DNA from: Sinohyriopsis cumingii
Taxonomy: Eukaryota; Mollusca; Bivalvia; Unionida; Unionidae
Length of the DNA: 64,000 nt
Reading direction: 5' to 3'
Assembly (NCBI GenBank): GCA_028554795.2
Contig: CM068838.1
Span: 90,491,974-90,555,973 of the forward strand
Shown here piece after piece: positions 19,621-33,711 of this stretch; position 1 is the first letter of the stretch, and every line of letters starts with the position of its first letter. Position numbers and translations under genes: made by a program. The notes under the pieces are model-generated. The model was not told where the DNA came from. It did no database searches and saw only the letters and a list, made by a program, of their open reading frames with translations.

Positions 19621-21787
19621 TGCCCAAGCTTGCTTTCAGTCCAGCACCTCCTGACGGTTTGCTTCGATTAAACGAAAATGAAACAACGTAATAACATGAT
19701 ATCATACATGGACCTAATGAATATGAAGAATATATACAAACTGAAATAAGCTATTATACATTTCACGAGTTAACTCCATATATCGTAGAAAATGCAGGAA
19801 GTATTTACCCTATCACCCGGTACTTCTGGGATTATTTTATTCAACATTTGGGAAGGGGAGTTTAACACTATCTAAAGAGCCACATGTAGAGGGAGAGACA
19901 GCACTAGTAGAATGTCTAGAAAGATTGCCTACCATTTCAAAATTCGAATATAAATATCAGAAAGATTTGAATATGAAGCCTATACAAAATGTCAAATGTT
20001 GTTTGATTTGAAACATGAGTTTCATCAGAAATATATTACTTGCCCACAACAATTTTATCAAATAATTGTGAACAATGCTGACTCTGTACGATAGAGTATT
20101 ACCAAGCAGCACATGAACACATTCTCCTTATTGCATGACAAACACGAAGAATGACTAGTATACAAAGTCACTTTATACGAGAGATGGAAGCATATTTCAT
20201 CTACATGAAGTTTCCTTTTCCTATTCAAGAACGGAATCAATGTTCATTGTCTTTGCTCGCATTAGCTCCTCCATTAAAATAATATATATATATAGCATTT
20301 CAACAGTTAAAAACTGAGTAAATATTCAAGCAAATCAGGTTTAGTTGCTTGCAAATCATGATGCGCAAAAGTGATCAGTCAACCGAAAGAGATTTGTTTC
20401 ATGAATTTGATAACCAACACCATGGTCGATCGGTATCATATAAAATAAGTGATCGAAAAGTGAATATAATTCCTACAAAGAATGTGGACTACAACGTGAC
20501 ACCGGGTTGTGTCGACATCATGATCGCAGACACAAGATCCATTCAACATATTCCCATGAACCTAGGTTGCCCTTTGGGTTGTCCGCAACGAGGAATATTC
20601 ATGCCATCCAATCCAAAAGCTTGCATCAGTTTCCTCGGGCCGTATGTTCAGATCAGTTGGGAAAACACAATTGGAAATATTTTTGATGGGCTAATTAGTA
20701 TATAATGTCCTTTTTCTTGTGGGTGGTGACTCGTGTGGAGACGCAAGTACCTTCTTATGTGGAAAACCACATTGGATCAGATGGTGCAAAGGCGGTAAAC
20801 ATTAGCTCTCGGTACATTTTGAGAGTAAAAACATATTAATTATTATGCTTCACTGTTACCCTTGGCATTAGGTATTAGTGTTAAAACGAATACAAACGAT
20901 AAGCCGCCTATGCATAAATGTGGCCATGGCTTCTTTGGTGGCAGCCATCTTCCCGGTTTATCCCATAGGCTGCAATATCCTGTCATAAGGTTGGAATTCT
21001 TAGCACGGGAAGCAAGGATACAAATGAAGCCTCAAAAGCAGCGTACTTTTAAGCATACAGAATCACGTCAGTTTGGTTATGTAAAATAAGTTTGGTTGCT
21101 CTCGTCCGGATTCACCACAAGGCTTTCAGAACGTGTGGAGTTTTACATTCAGCAACGTCAAAGCATCACTGTCCCAGACACATGCGTCTAGTTTGTTGAC
21201 CTAAAGTGAGCTGCTGTTTCTGACCTTTGGCGTCCTTTTCAACCCTTGTCAAAGTGATCTTTCGCAAAGGTCTTACAATTACCTTTCTGTTTATGTTTGT
21301 CGCCGCAAGGATCATTCGATGCGAGGATCTCAACATTATAACACCGTCAGCATCGACTAGTCATCTTTGTAATACGTAGCTTACAACAAATGGGTGAGCA
21401 ACAAAATATAGACAAGGAACATAAATTGTTGACCTACGGATTACCAAAACTAGGGGTGCTAGACTATCTGCACCTACTCAATGTTCATTCAGGTCAGTTT
21501 CCGAAGAAACGTAAGGAGGCAAATTTAAGAAATATCCACGAAGAAATAGAAAAACATATAATCTTGAAGAAAGAAATACATACATAAGAACGCTAATAGA
21601 CAAAATGATACGTTATTATGTCACAACGTTGCTGACAAAGTTTGAAGAGGCTATCAAAACCAAACTATCCTAGATCAATGGCACACGAAGCTAAGTATAC
21701 ACGTGAAATAGTGCATAACAGTCATAAATTTTTACATCCCTAGACGACAATTTTTCACCTGTTTATCACTGTATACTTAACTCTTAA
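19621..21787. other. Host sequence, no supported gene
   Basis: A 118-codon open frame at 20349-20705 (+) has no recognised motif and no second line of support; it could be an exon or chance. A short stretch near 21386-21430 recurs in altered form near 32198-32240 (both contain GAGCAAC.AA..AT..A.AA.GAACATAAAT), suggesting a dispersed repeat of unknown type. Confidence 0.4.
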
Positions 21788-22321
21788 AGAATATCTTTAC
21801 CTTGATCATTGGTAGATCTTTGTTTATCTAAGACAGAATATCTTTACATTGATTATTGGTATATCTTTGTTTATCTACGACAGAATATCTTTACATTGAT
21901 CATTGGTAGATCTTTGTTTATCTAAGACAGACTATCTTTACCTTCATCATTGGTAGGTCATTGTTTAGCAAAGACAGAATATATTTATCTTGATCACTGA
22001 TAGCACTTTATTTATCTAAGACAGAACATCTTTACCTTGATCACTGATAGCTCTTTGTTTATCCAAGACAGAATATCTTTGCCTTGATCATTGGTAGATC
22101 TTTGTTTATCTAAGACAGAATATATTCACCTTGATCATTGACAGCACTTTGTTTATCTTAGACATATTATCTTTACCTTGATCATTGATAGCTGTTTGTT
22201 TATCTAAGACTGAATATATTTACCTTCATCATTGGTAGACCTGTGTTTATCTAAATCAGAATATCTTTACCCTAATCATTGATAGCTCTTGATCAGTGCC
22301 TGCTCTTTGTTTAGCTAAGAC
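21788..22321. repeat. 47-bp minisatellite, about 11 copies
   Basis: Tandem units with core GAATATCTTTACCTTGATCA, then TTGGTAGATCTTTGTTTATCTAAGACA, repeated with point differences and small indels. No spacer diversity exists between units, so it is not a CRISPR array. Confidence 0.92.
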
Positions 22322-25300
22322 AATTACTAAACGTCTTGTTGAAATTAAGACAAAAGAAAGTTAAATAATAGATGTAAATAATATTTTAACTTGCTAGAAA
22401 AAGCGGAGAGCTTAGTTCTCTTAATCAAACCTTTGAAAGATCCCAGATCAAACAAGTGGGTTTATTCACCTTAGCATATGTATAATTCTGAGCCGACAAT
22501 GGCACAATTTTCGATCAAATTCCCCACGACTCGAAATGGTCAGATACGTTAATGGATTTATTCTAACCTTATTATTATGAATATTGTGCAAATTAGGAAT
22601 AGCGTATGTGGTGAAGTATTTACATCAGATTAGATCGTAAGAAATCATATAAAAGGGCATACCGATGACAAATGTGAAGAATGCTGTAAGTTGTAGATGT
22701 TGTATTTAAGGCCGTGTACACATGTCACATTGACCGTCTTCAACAAATAAATACATGCATACAACTTTTTTGCAAGATCAACATTATGTAACTGTAAACC
22801 ATTTGTACTTGTCAAGTGCATTTGCATATAACATTATGCGAGGAGATAGCGCATCCCCTCCTTGTACGTTTACGTTTCTCTCATTTTGCTATGTTTCCAC
22901 TTTGAATCCAATTCTAATAATATTTAGAAAACAATTTAAAAGATGAATTTTCTTCATAAAGAATGTATTATTTACGTGGGTTTACCATATATGGATGATA
23001 TGTTCAAATATTTGTAATCTGTAGTATTGATGCTCAGTTGTAGTATATTGTATTGTAAACTATCTTCACCTATTAGTACTATATACTTTGAATGTCGATA
23101 AAAAAAACAATATACAGATGTTCTCCAGCCTTAAGGTAATAATCCAGTAATTTCGTCGCTGTTATTAAATTTTTAATGTTTAATATGTATTTTGCATACA
23201 GTTCATTGTGAAACGTGTTTTATTTTTGTCATTCATTAAATAGGAGAGGACATTTTTACTACTGTGTGTATTTGGCTATTCAAAATTATTCTATATTTAG
23301 CCATATTCAGGAAAATCTGTCTATGAATGTTTGTTCCCACAACCTTTCAATAGGATTCATCTCAGCCGATTCGGAAGCTGTCATACAGTTGGATTCGAGT
23401 GAAGATCCAACAACCAAAACCAACAAAGGTTTCTCCATCCCTTGCGACAGTTCGAAATTCTTAGAACATAATAGCAAGGTAGACTAGTAACATCCAACAT
23501 TAACAAAAACATATTAGTCTCATACAGAAATGTTTGATACTAACTGTTGACATTACAATACACTGTAGAGATCAATTCAAAGGTAAATTTTGAGCAGTCC
23601 ATCTTTACCGTTTTATTTAGCCTGAAGCAACTGTCAATAGCACAATAGCAGTCATCCTGTTTTGCCAAGAAAGCACGTAAATATTTCAAACTTTTATACT
23701 AAATTGCAAGCTGCAATGTAGCGAGTGTAGCAAACATCTCATATTTGGTCACTTTCCAGGACCATGCTTATGAATGAACAACTGAGTAGCCATAAATACC
23801 ACGTTTCTTGTAAGATTTTAAACACTTTGAATATGCACTTACATGATCACGATCAAGTATACGTTCGATAGTGAGCGTGGTTCACGTATACTACTGAGGT
23901 GAACATACAACTGCTTGGATGAATTTGTAACTACTTTCGTGGGTGTATTCTTCATGCAGCTTTGAGTAAACATGGTCAAGAGACATTAATTATAAACAGG
24001 TTAACAGAGTATTATTACGCGCAAGATCTGCGCATATTAATCAAATTCAGATCAGGTAGATCTGGTGTTCAAATCGTATTTATTTTAATATTTTCTATGT
24101 CACAATGCCGTCTTCCGTCTCTTAATAAAAGCAGTGTGAACAAAATGTGACAAATGATGACATGTGATATTTGGACTCTTAGATTTATGGTTGCACGAAT
24201 TTATAACGCATGCGCAGTCATGCAAACCTGATCTAAAATTTGGGAATACAAGATGGATATTTTACAATAGGAAAACGTAAATACTGCACTTTAGGGATTA
24301 GAAATAATAATTTTCACGGAATTGGAAATATTTTAAGAGAAAATATTACTTGCAATTGACCATAACATATTTGAATTGTAGCAATTAAGGATCGTACAAT
24401 TAGGAAATTATCAATATATGTTAGTAAGGAATTGTTTATTTTCCATTATAGAATTTTATCTAATACAAAGGTATCACTGTGAAATGAAACATATCCAAAA
24501 TTATATTGCAGTTGGAGAACAAATATTGGCATGTTTCGCATTGTTTAAGTTGGAAAGTAAGCCAGATTTACTTTGTTAAATAGAGTTTGTCAGTTGCTCG
24601 CGCTGACATTATATTGTTCGTGAAACATGTAATTATATGTTTATCACATGCATTGTTAGGGGTTCTATGGAAATGTGTTCATGTTATGTATTTGATTTAA
24701 TTTATATATGATGTAATTTAATTTTTGTAGGCTTTATTGTTTTAAAATTTCATTATACGTCAATGTAATGTAATTTTGTTTACAAGGAATTTAATATTTT
24801 CCAGAAAATTGAGTTTGACCTGAATCTTGTCATAAACATCTAATAATATAAACACTGTTTCTATTTTGATTTATTTCCGACATTGATTCAAAAATCACTG
24901 AGACAAGTGAACAATTTTCATTTTTTTGTTTTATTCTTGAGTAAAAATGATCGGATTTTATCAAGATCATATTGGGAGTACGTGATTTTAGATTATAAAC
25001 AGCCATATTTCGAAATTATATGTTTTCCGAAATTGCGCAGTAGTTAGATACGTTAGTAATGTTCAGAGAGATATTTTTCAGTTTGGGCTTAATAACACTT
25101 GATATCAAGGCGTTCGTTTTGTTGTGACCAGCTTCGAGGTACATTTTAATGTTTATTCAAATTAGTTGGATTCTAAAAGATTAGTTCTTTTTTCCTGAAC
25201 AAATTTGAGTGCTCACACAGAATTCTTGGACAAAGACATTTCTCTACATTTTATTGAGAAATTCAAACAACGGAATAGTATTGTTTGTGAATCAATAAAG

Positions 25301-28300
25301 CACTGTAGACACAACAGCACGATACAGACTACAGCATACGTCATTGCTTTCTATTTTGGATTTTTCGTCAGGACTCGAGCTCAAATTTCATTAGAACATT
25401 TCATTACTAGGACTTCTGAATTTCAATTGGCGGATGATTCTTAGATTATTTTTGGATTTGATTCTTAACAATGTAAGTTCTTATTTTATTTTTTTCATTT
25501 TTACAGCGTTTATCAAGGGAAATAAATGTATTTGCTAAATTTGTCAAAGCTTGTTGTTTTCATTCTTTCTTTTGTTACTGTTTACTATAGCCTAACCACG
25601 TAACATAAGAGGTAGACTAATACAAGCCATCATCAGCAAGAATGAAGTATTATTGTTTAAGATTGTTTAAAGATATTGTTTTCTGACCCGAATTAATTAT
25701 TTTTTTTCCAATACTCATCGTTGCATTGGGATTGATGTCTTTACGTCATTAACTCCAGGACGTAATTATTATCAGAATTAAAAGGGCCTTATCATACATA
25801 GATAATAATATCAGACATATGTGTATATGATAAATAATTTAAGAAAATGGCCTACCAACGGCGACCAGTCTCAATATTTATCTTTGCGTTTGCATGAATT
25901 AAACAAAAAATTCTTATATTTTTGAAAGGAAATTCATCAAGGAATATATCCTTACAGCAGCTTGGATTTCTCGAATGTTTATCGGAGCGTGGAGCCCCAT
26001 TACATGCTCTTACTCTAATATGTACGTGCTAACCGTAAGCTTCGTCAAACAATGAATAGCCCAGATTAGCATCAAACCGACCACGCATACTAATTGCTGA
26101 TTATCCTTAGCAAAATGTGTGGAACGTTTGCATTATTCCCATCAGTGTCTTTTTAGCAAAACCGTATAGTCCAGTTCAACCAAATTTATGAGCGACGTCA
26201 CATTTCGTGCATACGATTTTCCATAGACCTAGTCAGGCATATTTGTCTCCGAGCAATTATCGTTTATAAAGTTGCAAATGCTCCGATTGTTAGCAGTTCA
26301 TCACGGTATGGTTCAGTTTTATAAGATATGTTTGTATTGATTTTGCTACTAAAATACTGCAAGTCATAGTTTCTACGGTAATAATTGAACTTTTGTACCT
26401 CTCACAAGGGCACAAATGTAAATACGTGCCGTCATTGCCAACCTTTCGCTAACGCTGTCAGATTTCAAAGGTCAGATACGGATTTTCTCCATACGTAACT
26501 TGTACCTCTGACATGGGCCCTAATGCAAACACACGGCGTCATAATCGATTGCAAAGTTTAGACAGGGCTTTTCTCCATATGTGACCTTAGAGTGACAATC
26601 TTTCGAAATGTTGCATCTTTTTTTTAGCTTTTGATAAACCAAACAGTAGGTGAGATATGATCATAGAATACATGCTATTATTGTTATTGCCATTGTACCG
26701 CAAATTACTAGAAACCTTAGATATAAACTAATAGTCTTTGAAACATTCCATTGAGGCACTTTTAGAGAAGGTTTACGCATTTCAGTTTTAGCAAAAGCAA
26801 ACTTAGTGTTTAGATAGTAATTCGATCATCATAAGGGAAAAAAGTATCATATATTAATCTCGAACTCCGTCAAAAAATGGCAACGAGCTGACTTTGGGGA
26901 TGCCTTTATTGTTACTACTCTTGTGGGTCACCCAAGGTCTGATTAAAGAAAGAACATTTCAACTGACGACTATGTAGCACTGAAGAACAACGTGACATTA
27001 GTTGTCAGTGTCATAGCCAACCCAAAGCAAACATACAGAATGGGGTATCACAGGTCAGCGGTGACATATATATGGCAGTCGGTTCTTTTCTATTATCTGG
27101 TATTCATTCTAATAATATATAAAATTTGTAAACTAAGTTGTAAATAGTTACAACAGTTTAGGAACCTATTGACATATCTTCCATGTGATTCCAGAAGTTG
27201 TCTTATCATACTTATCAATAAAATGGAAACTTTTCGATGTAGTTTTAATATACATTACCTCACTATGATAGTCAGTGGGCAATGAAAGGGTTTATTGTCT
27301 CCGACCGTGTGCCTCTTAATTATATCTGTTTTAATACCAACAATATCACTTATACATGAGTTCAACTATATTGCATATGATTCATAGTATTGTCGTTGAA
27401 TATTATGGAATATTATGGTTTCTGACGTTTCTGAATTATTGTTACCAGAAATAATAACAATTGGTTAACATCGATAACTGTTAGGCATATTTTATCTCAA
27501 TATCTACTTCTCAATCGTTTTATTCATATTTACGTATAAACCACCACATTTGTCTTTCTGTGTGTCACAGTTGCTAAACATGACGTCGCAAGTCTGAAAC
27601 TCGCGGTGGCATCCCATCCTTTGTTACACGAGTTTGTATTGGCATGTTCAAACTTTCTTTTAAACGCGTTCATTCCATTTTTTAAAACATTTTACGTTAT
27701 TTGCATTATCGTTCTATGATTGGCAACTAATCTAGTTTAATAATATTCCTGTCCAGCCCGCCTTGACAAAAGCTGAATGTAGCAATCACGGGCGTGTAAT
27801 GTCCGTCTTGTACATCCAGTCAAATCACAGATTAACTTCAATGCAAAATTTACTTCTAATGTTTCAATACTTATAATCTCTGCCATTATATTTAGACTAT
27901 AGTTTAAGATCAGCATGCTGAATGAAAGATGAACCCAAACTGAAAAATACCTTAGGATCAGCATTCTGAATTGCCTGCACTACGGGTAAAAATGAACCCA
28001 AACTTATAAATTCCAATGTTCAATATCGTCTCTAACCGCAAGAGTTGAGATCGTTTCGCATAACTAGACAAAGCTTAGTGTGTGACCTGTAGCTGGTGTA
28101 GGAAACACTCCTCTTGATCTATTGATCTTTATGTCATAATCGAGGACAAGGGCAAGTCACTGGCTGAAGAAACAAAAGGTTTTCTGTACAAAATTGACAA
28201 AACTCGTATTGTACCTTTACTTAAAGTTCATGTCTTCTCAATAAAGTACTGTGCAATCACATTTTTATGTACCCTTTGTACACATTTGGTACATGACTTA

Positions 28301-29162
28301 CTTGTCTTGCACTATTAAACCAATAAATAACTTAGAGTACAATCATAATGCTTCTAACTTGATTGATTCCATCCCTCAATTAATGTAGTGAAGTTTCCTC
28401 TATATATACATGCGCCATAATGGATAAGTGATACTTGGTAACGGCGCTAGCAGAAAATGATATCTAAAGTAGGGATATATTTGGTCCACAAATAGTTAGT
28501 GATTGTATATGATAAAGATTATGTCACTTCGACAAAATACTGGTATCAGCAGGAATCAAAGACTCACATATGTTAATTTACTAAGATATAACTTACATGA
28601 TATTGTCCACCCAAAAGTTTTATATATGCTACATCCCAAATCTAAATTTATTACATCACCTAATGCACATTAAAATACAGAAAGTAAAAATCTGCAAATT
28701 TAAATCTTGACCACAAAAACGTTGTACAGGTAACAAAATGGTTTGAGTATATACTTATTAACGGCAACATAATATTAATATTTCCACTTTATGTAATGCA
28801 TCATCTAAAGTATCATTGCAACACATCTTTATCAATCTGTTTCCATGGCTTCCTTAGATGTGGGGATTAATGAGCCAAAGGCCCCCTAATGTAATATAAT
28901 TAAGCATATAATTTCCAATTTCCTAAAATAATAAGTAGTTGATCATACATTCTGCTTCTGGAACAAGATGTGCTTATATGTATGTGGACACAATGTCGAA
29001 TTTATTCATCTTGATTGATTCGTATTCTACCTATCAAATGACTGAAACAGTATCTTTATGTGAACGCCTGTCTGTATTCAAATATGAATAATTTAAGATC
29101 AAGTTTTCTAGTCCTCACCCAACCACGGCCTTTTATAGCATTTCATCATGACTATATGAGGC
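22322..29162. other. Long gene-free host stretch
   Basis: AT-rich sequence with no domain-bearing frame, RNA gene or recognisable transposon. Only short chance frames are present. Exons of an unrecognised gene cannot be excluded without transcripts. Confidence 0.4.
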
Positions 29163-29178
29163 ATAAATAAATAAATAA

Positions 29179-29233
<55 letters not shown>
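29163..29233. repeat. (AATA)n(TA)n microsatellite
   Basis: About five AATA units running into a TA tract. Confidence 0.95.
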
Positions 29234-29236
<3 letters not shown>

Positions 29237-32200
29237 GCATACGCATAAGGCCCTTTCATGCTAAATCTGTTACAATTTTAACCCACACTGATCAAGTATT
29301 TAGATCTTTTCCACAGAAGGAGCTTGACCATAAATCTAAACTAAGCTTTGTATTTGGCCAATCATTAAGATATCGGATAAGTTCAATATTGAGTAATGTA
29401 TATGCATGGTAATGAAGTGGATTAACATATGATTGGGTGATCTTGCAACACCGATATCTAGCCAGACTGCAATACGACTTGTTACCTTTGATCATCATTT
29501 TCTTTTTGGACGAGATAAATTTTGTATCAGCATCTGTGTATATTTAGGCCTTTAATATGCGATTATAATTTTATCCGACCAATTACATTCAGAAATTTAC
29601 TTCATACATTTGCCTTTTCTCTCATATCAATATATACTGAAAAATGATGACAGGTAAATATTCCACAGACTCATTGCAGATCGAAATAAAAACTCGTCAG
29701 AATTAGTTGTTCAAGTTCGACCTAGACGTTACTTTAAGTGACGTCTGTCATGAATTGATTTCAATCGATTAACCATATACTCCAGACTATAATTGTTGAT
29801 TGTTTTATATACAGGTATAATCTTGAATTCTTTCATTCCACATTGAGCCGGTGCAATTCTTGCAAGATAGTTTAATGGCGAGTTTAAATCCTACAATCAA
29901 TAAGGTTTTAAGTTTGCTCTTTGATTAGATTGCTTACTCTTGTAATCTTATGATTACTAAATTTTCAACTAAGTGGAGGTTTAATAAATACGAAAGGTCG
30001 AATGTAGCTAGCAATGAAATGTTTGCTTCATCCGAAAGAAATTTTTAATGAATTTACCAAACGAAGTCTGGATATTTGCAGGACTTCATCGCCAATCAAC
30101 AATTGCAAACATTATTTCCAGGAGGAGTAATCGTTAAATCGTTTTAACGCATGTAGTAGTTGACTTGTTGAGAACCATATTACATATTTCAAACACATCA
30201 CCAGTCAGGGTTAAAGTCTTTCTTTACGTTTACCATTTGTGACACCCAATTATTATTGCCACCATTCACAATTTAGTCCAATAATACAGATCGAGTTTTG
30301 TCAATAAATAATCATCAATAAAAAAAGAAGTGAGACGTCGATGAATATTAATGTCAAAGTCGATTTGGGAATAGACCTTGCGATAAATTGCTTGTCACAG
30401 GTTCGTAATCAGAGCATAGGATGTATGTAACTAACATACGGTTAATGTATATAAGTGTACATTAAAAGCCAAAAACTGCAGTGTTTGGGGATGCGCATCA
30501 AACTCCACTATGTAGTGTTCTAGTCCGTCAATGTGACAATAAATTCTTTATTCCACTCAGTTGACACGTTATCGCAGCCATTACATGAAGGGGCATCCAT
30601 CTGTAACTCTACTGCCTTAGTGTCGGTGGTTACTATGGTGTTATGTACCTCGCCATATTCTGTTTCCGACCAGCGCGTACATTCATTTCAAAGTTTTTAG
30701 CCAGGTTTTTACATTAAGCAGCAGACTGGTTTGAGATATCTTATAATATTAAAGGAAGGACACGTAAACTAAAAACTTAAAGGAAGGAATATTGAAATAA
30801 AATATTACCAAAAGCTTTTAAAGTCTTCTAAGCGCGACATATCTCAATACGGAAATAAATATTGATCCATTCCATTGACTAGAGTGAGGTTGAAGTAATG
30901 TGGGTCGTTGTGACTAATAGCACTAGCATCATATACTAAACACAACAGCTCATTATCCTATTTTATATTTCACTTGCAAAATGCTATTTAATTGAGCACA
31001 ATAGGATGGCATTTACAATAGCTTTAAGCGGCGATGCACCATCAACAAATGCCAACCATACATAGTTAAATGTGTAGATCCTGGTATTGCCATCTATGAC
31101 ACCCAAACTGATGCGTATATTGCAGAACCATAAGGGGATTGCTCTTTTGTGGCGCTTGTCATCAGAAGACTAAATGATTATACTTGCCATACAACCTGTT
31201 CGACCTTTCAGGCCACCTCACCTAAGAGCTAACTTCCAAAGACTACGACATGATGATATAGAATAATAACAAAGGTCATCACTGGTGAGCGACATTGCAT
31301 CCCACAAAGGACTCCCACACATGATAAGTTAGAGTATATAAAATGGTTCGTAAAATCAGAAATACGAGCCTCTGAATGTCAACTTGAACACGTTGAGGAA
31401 AACAATAACTGTTGACAATTTCGCTAATTTATGAATAACACAGAGCGCTGAGTTTGCGTGTAACAATTATTTTTCTTATTGTTGTTTTTATTGCAATTTT
31501 CAGTGACTTTTACCTTGCCATACCTTCAAAATAAAACTGGATCCATGTGCTACTTCAACGTAATTTTGTAAAATGTATATGCTGCAGCGCAGAATCATAT
31601 GGAATGAGGAGGGATAAATCTTGACTACATCATGATGGGGAGCATGTTTTTTTTTCTGTTTTTGTTTTTTGTTTCCTTCTTTTGTTGTTGTTGTTTTTTG
31701 CTTAACGGACACATCATGTTCGTATCCAGACCGCTTTTTATTCCTAAAGCCCATCTAACCGTACTTTTTGCAAAGGTTCGCCTGTCGGTGTGCAGTTCAA
31801 ACCGGTCTGCCTTATATTTGATGCCAAAAAGGCTACAATCCGGACACAAAATCGTTTTCCAACCACGGGCGAAATTTTGGTGAAAAAAAAAACAATTTGG
31901 TCAGAAAATTACTTTTTTCACTCTGTATTTTGTAGTGCAACTAGAAAGTCCAGATTATTTAGTGTCATTGTAGAGCTACATCTGTCTAACGTTATATAAT
32001 ATCACCCACTTTAGTGTATCTTAAATGCCCTTGAAGCTACATAACCCGGAAGTAGGCTACTACCTTCTGACGCGTAAACGAGGCGGCAGGGGTTAATGAG
32101 TTGACTTCCACAGGAGAAGCGATGACATAAAGCGGATATCGCTTTCTATCCAAAAGGTACGAGAGCCTCACAACTCCTTCACAATTAAAGCAATCAATGG

Positions 32201-33469
32201 ATGAGCAACCAAACATTAATAAAGAACATAAATCGTTGGCGGGAATCCGATACTTTATTTTAATCCCAGGATTATATATTAATAGGTTCTTTCACCTAGA
32301 TTTTTTAACCTGTACTTTGTAAATACAACACATATATTGCTGTTTAGACTGCTATATCAGACAGATAATGAAATTTTACAAGTTGTTTTTCAGTTTCAGT
32401 TATACGCGGATCTTTTAGCTTTTGCAAAGTCACTTTCTCTTGTGGTTTTAGTTTTGATTTAACTAGGAACGGAATTAAAGTTTTCATAGAGAGTTATTCA
32501 AGCTATGCGTGTCTTCTTGCAAGTAAGGTTTAGTCAAGCTACACATATTTTAATTATTGCTTAGGTTTATTCAAACCACCTTCAATTTATTTCCCCAAAA
32601 AATTATTGTTTCCTTTAGAGTTATTTAAGTTCTTATAATCGCAGGTATATTTTTTCAAGTAATATTTTCTCAACAGGAAAATATATTAAATTTATCTTGA
32701 AAACAATTCTTTGAAATTTTCATTTTATGTATTTTGTTATTTTAGAATTTCTCATTATTACATATTCTTACAGCACACATTCACCGCCAAACGAGAAATC
32801 ATTTTATCCGAATTTCCTATTAAAAACATTCATTTTCAGAACGCTAGCATGAAATTCCCGTAGCCCATAATGTAAAGTTAGAATATAGTGATTCTTGAAG
32901 TCACACTTTACTGTCATGAAATTCACATAGACCATACTACAAAGTTAGAAAATTCATGTAGATGATAATGTAAGGTTAGAATATAGTGATATTTGACAGC
33001 ACAATATGCTCTACTCCTTACACTAGTTAATAGGTTCTCAGTTATTCATATTGATTATTTGAGAACATTGTCTTGTCGAACCCGCGTATGTTTTAACAAA
33101 TGATCATAGTATCGTCATATATTTATATAATGTATGATTTAACGTAATGGTTATTATTGCATTCCCTCTTGTCTTATCACACCTTATTTCGATTAAAAGA
33201 TTATTATCAGACGTAGGATTATCAGACGTAGGATCCGTTTATTAATTTTCTGAAGCTGTTATTTAATTTCGCCATAAGCTTAACATGACACATGATTGAT
33301 GCTGCATGTATATATCTTTGTTATGTTCTCTCTAGTATGCAAGGAGTCAAATTAAATGCGAGGCTTGTAACATGATTGCGCTGTCTCACGATAATTATCC
33401 ACCTACATAGAGTGTACTTGGCTCCAGTCAGACCACAATTCTATGATATGAATACATCAGTGAGAGGGT
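29234..33469. other. Host sequence, no supported gene
   Basis: No convincing coding signal. Near 32855-33000 there are three diverged partial repeats of a TAATGTAAAGTTAGAATATAGTGAT unit. A poly-T-rich frame at 31632-31883 is low complexity. Confidence 0.4.
32855..33000. repeat. Diverged short tandem repeat (three partial copies)
   Basis: CATGAAATTC..GTAG.CCATA and AAAGTTAGAATATAGTGAT blocks recur three times with indels. Confidence 0.6.
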
Positions 33470-33711
33470 AGATTGTCGGCGATCTCGGCAAAACAAATGA
33501 CCCGGGCCAGTGAGAGAAGCAAGAAAACGTCCAATAAGGAGGTGGGTGCTCTCAGGCTTACTCACAATGCAAAATCGGTGGCAAATGCAGAACTAGGAAG
33601 ATTGCACGTCATAGTGAAGCCCATATGAACCAGACCTTGACATACCGCGGACAGAGGTGAAAAGACAGTAATGGGAAAAGGCGAGCGCCTTAGACCACAC
33701 GGCCATCCGGT
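33470..33711 (-). mobile_element. tRNA-derived SINE, old copy (family 1)
   Basis: Read on the minus strand from 33711, the head GGCCGTGTGGTCTAAGGCGC resembles a tRNA D-arm/A box and matches the head of the SINE at 52479-52726 and its ACTGTC..TTCACCTCTGTC continuation. The B box is decayed. Left limit is approximate. Confidence 0.6.

Noticed and set aside
20349-20705. 118-codon frame as a host gene
   Set aside because: No recognised domain and no splice signals that I could tie to other exons.
21788-22321. CRISPR-like array of about 47-bp units
   Set aside because: There are no unique spacers between units and the context is eukaryotic; it is a minisatellite.
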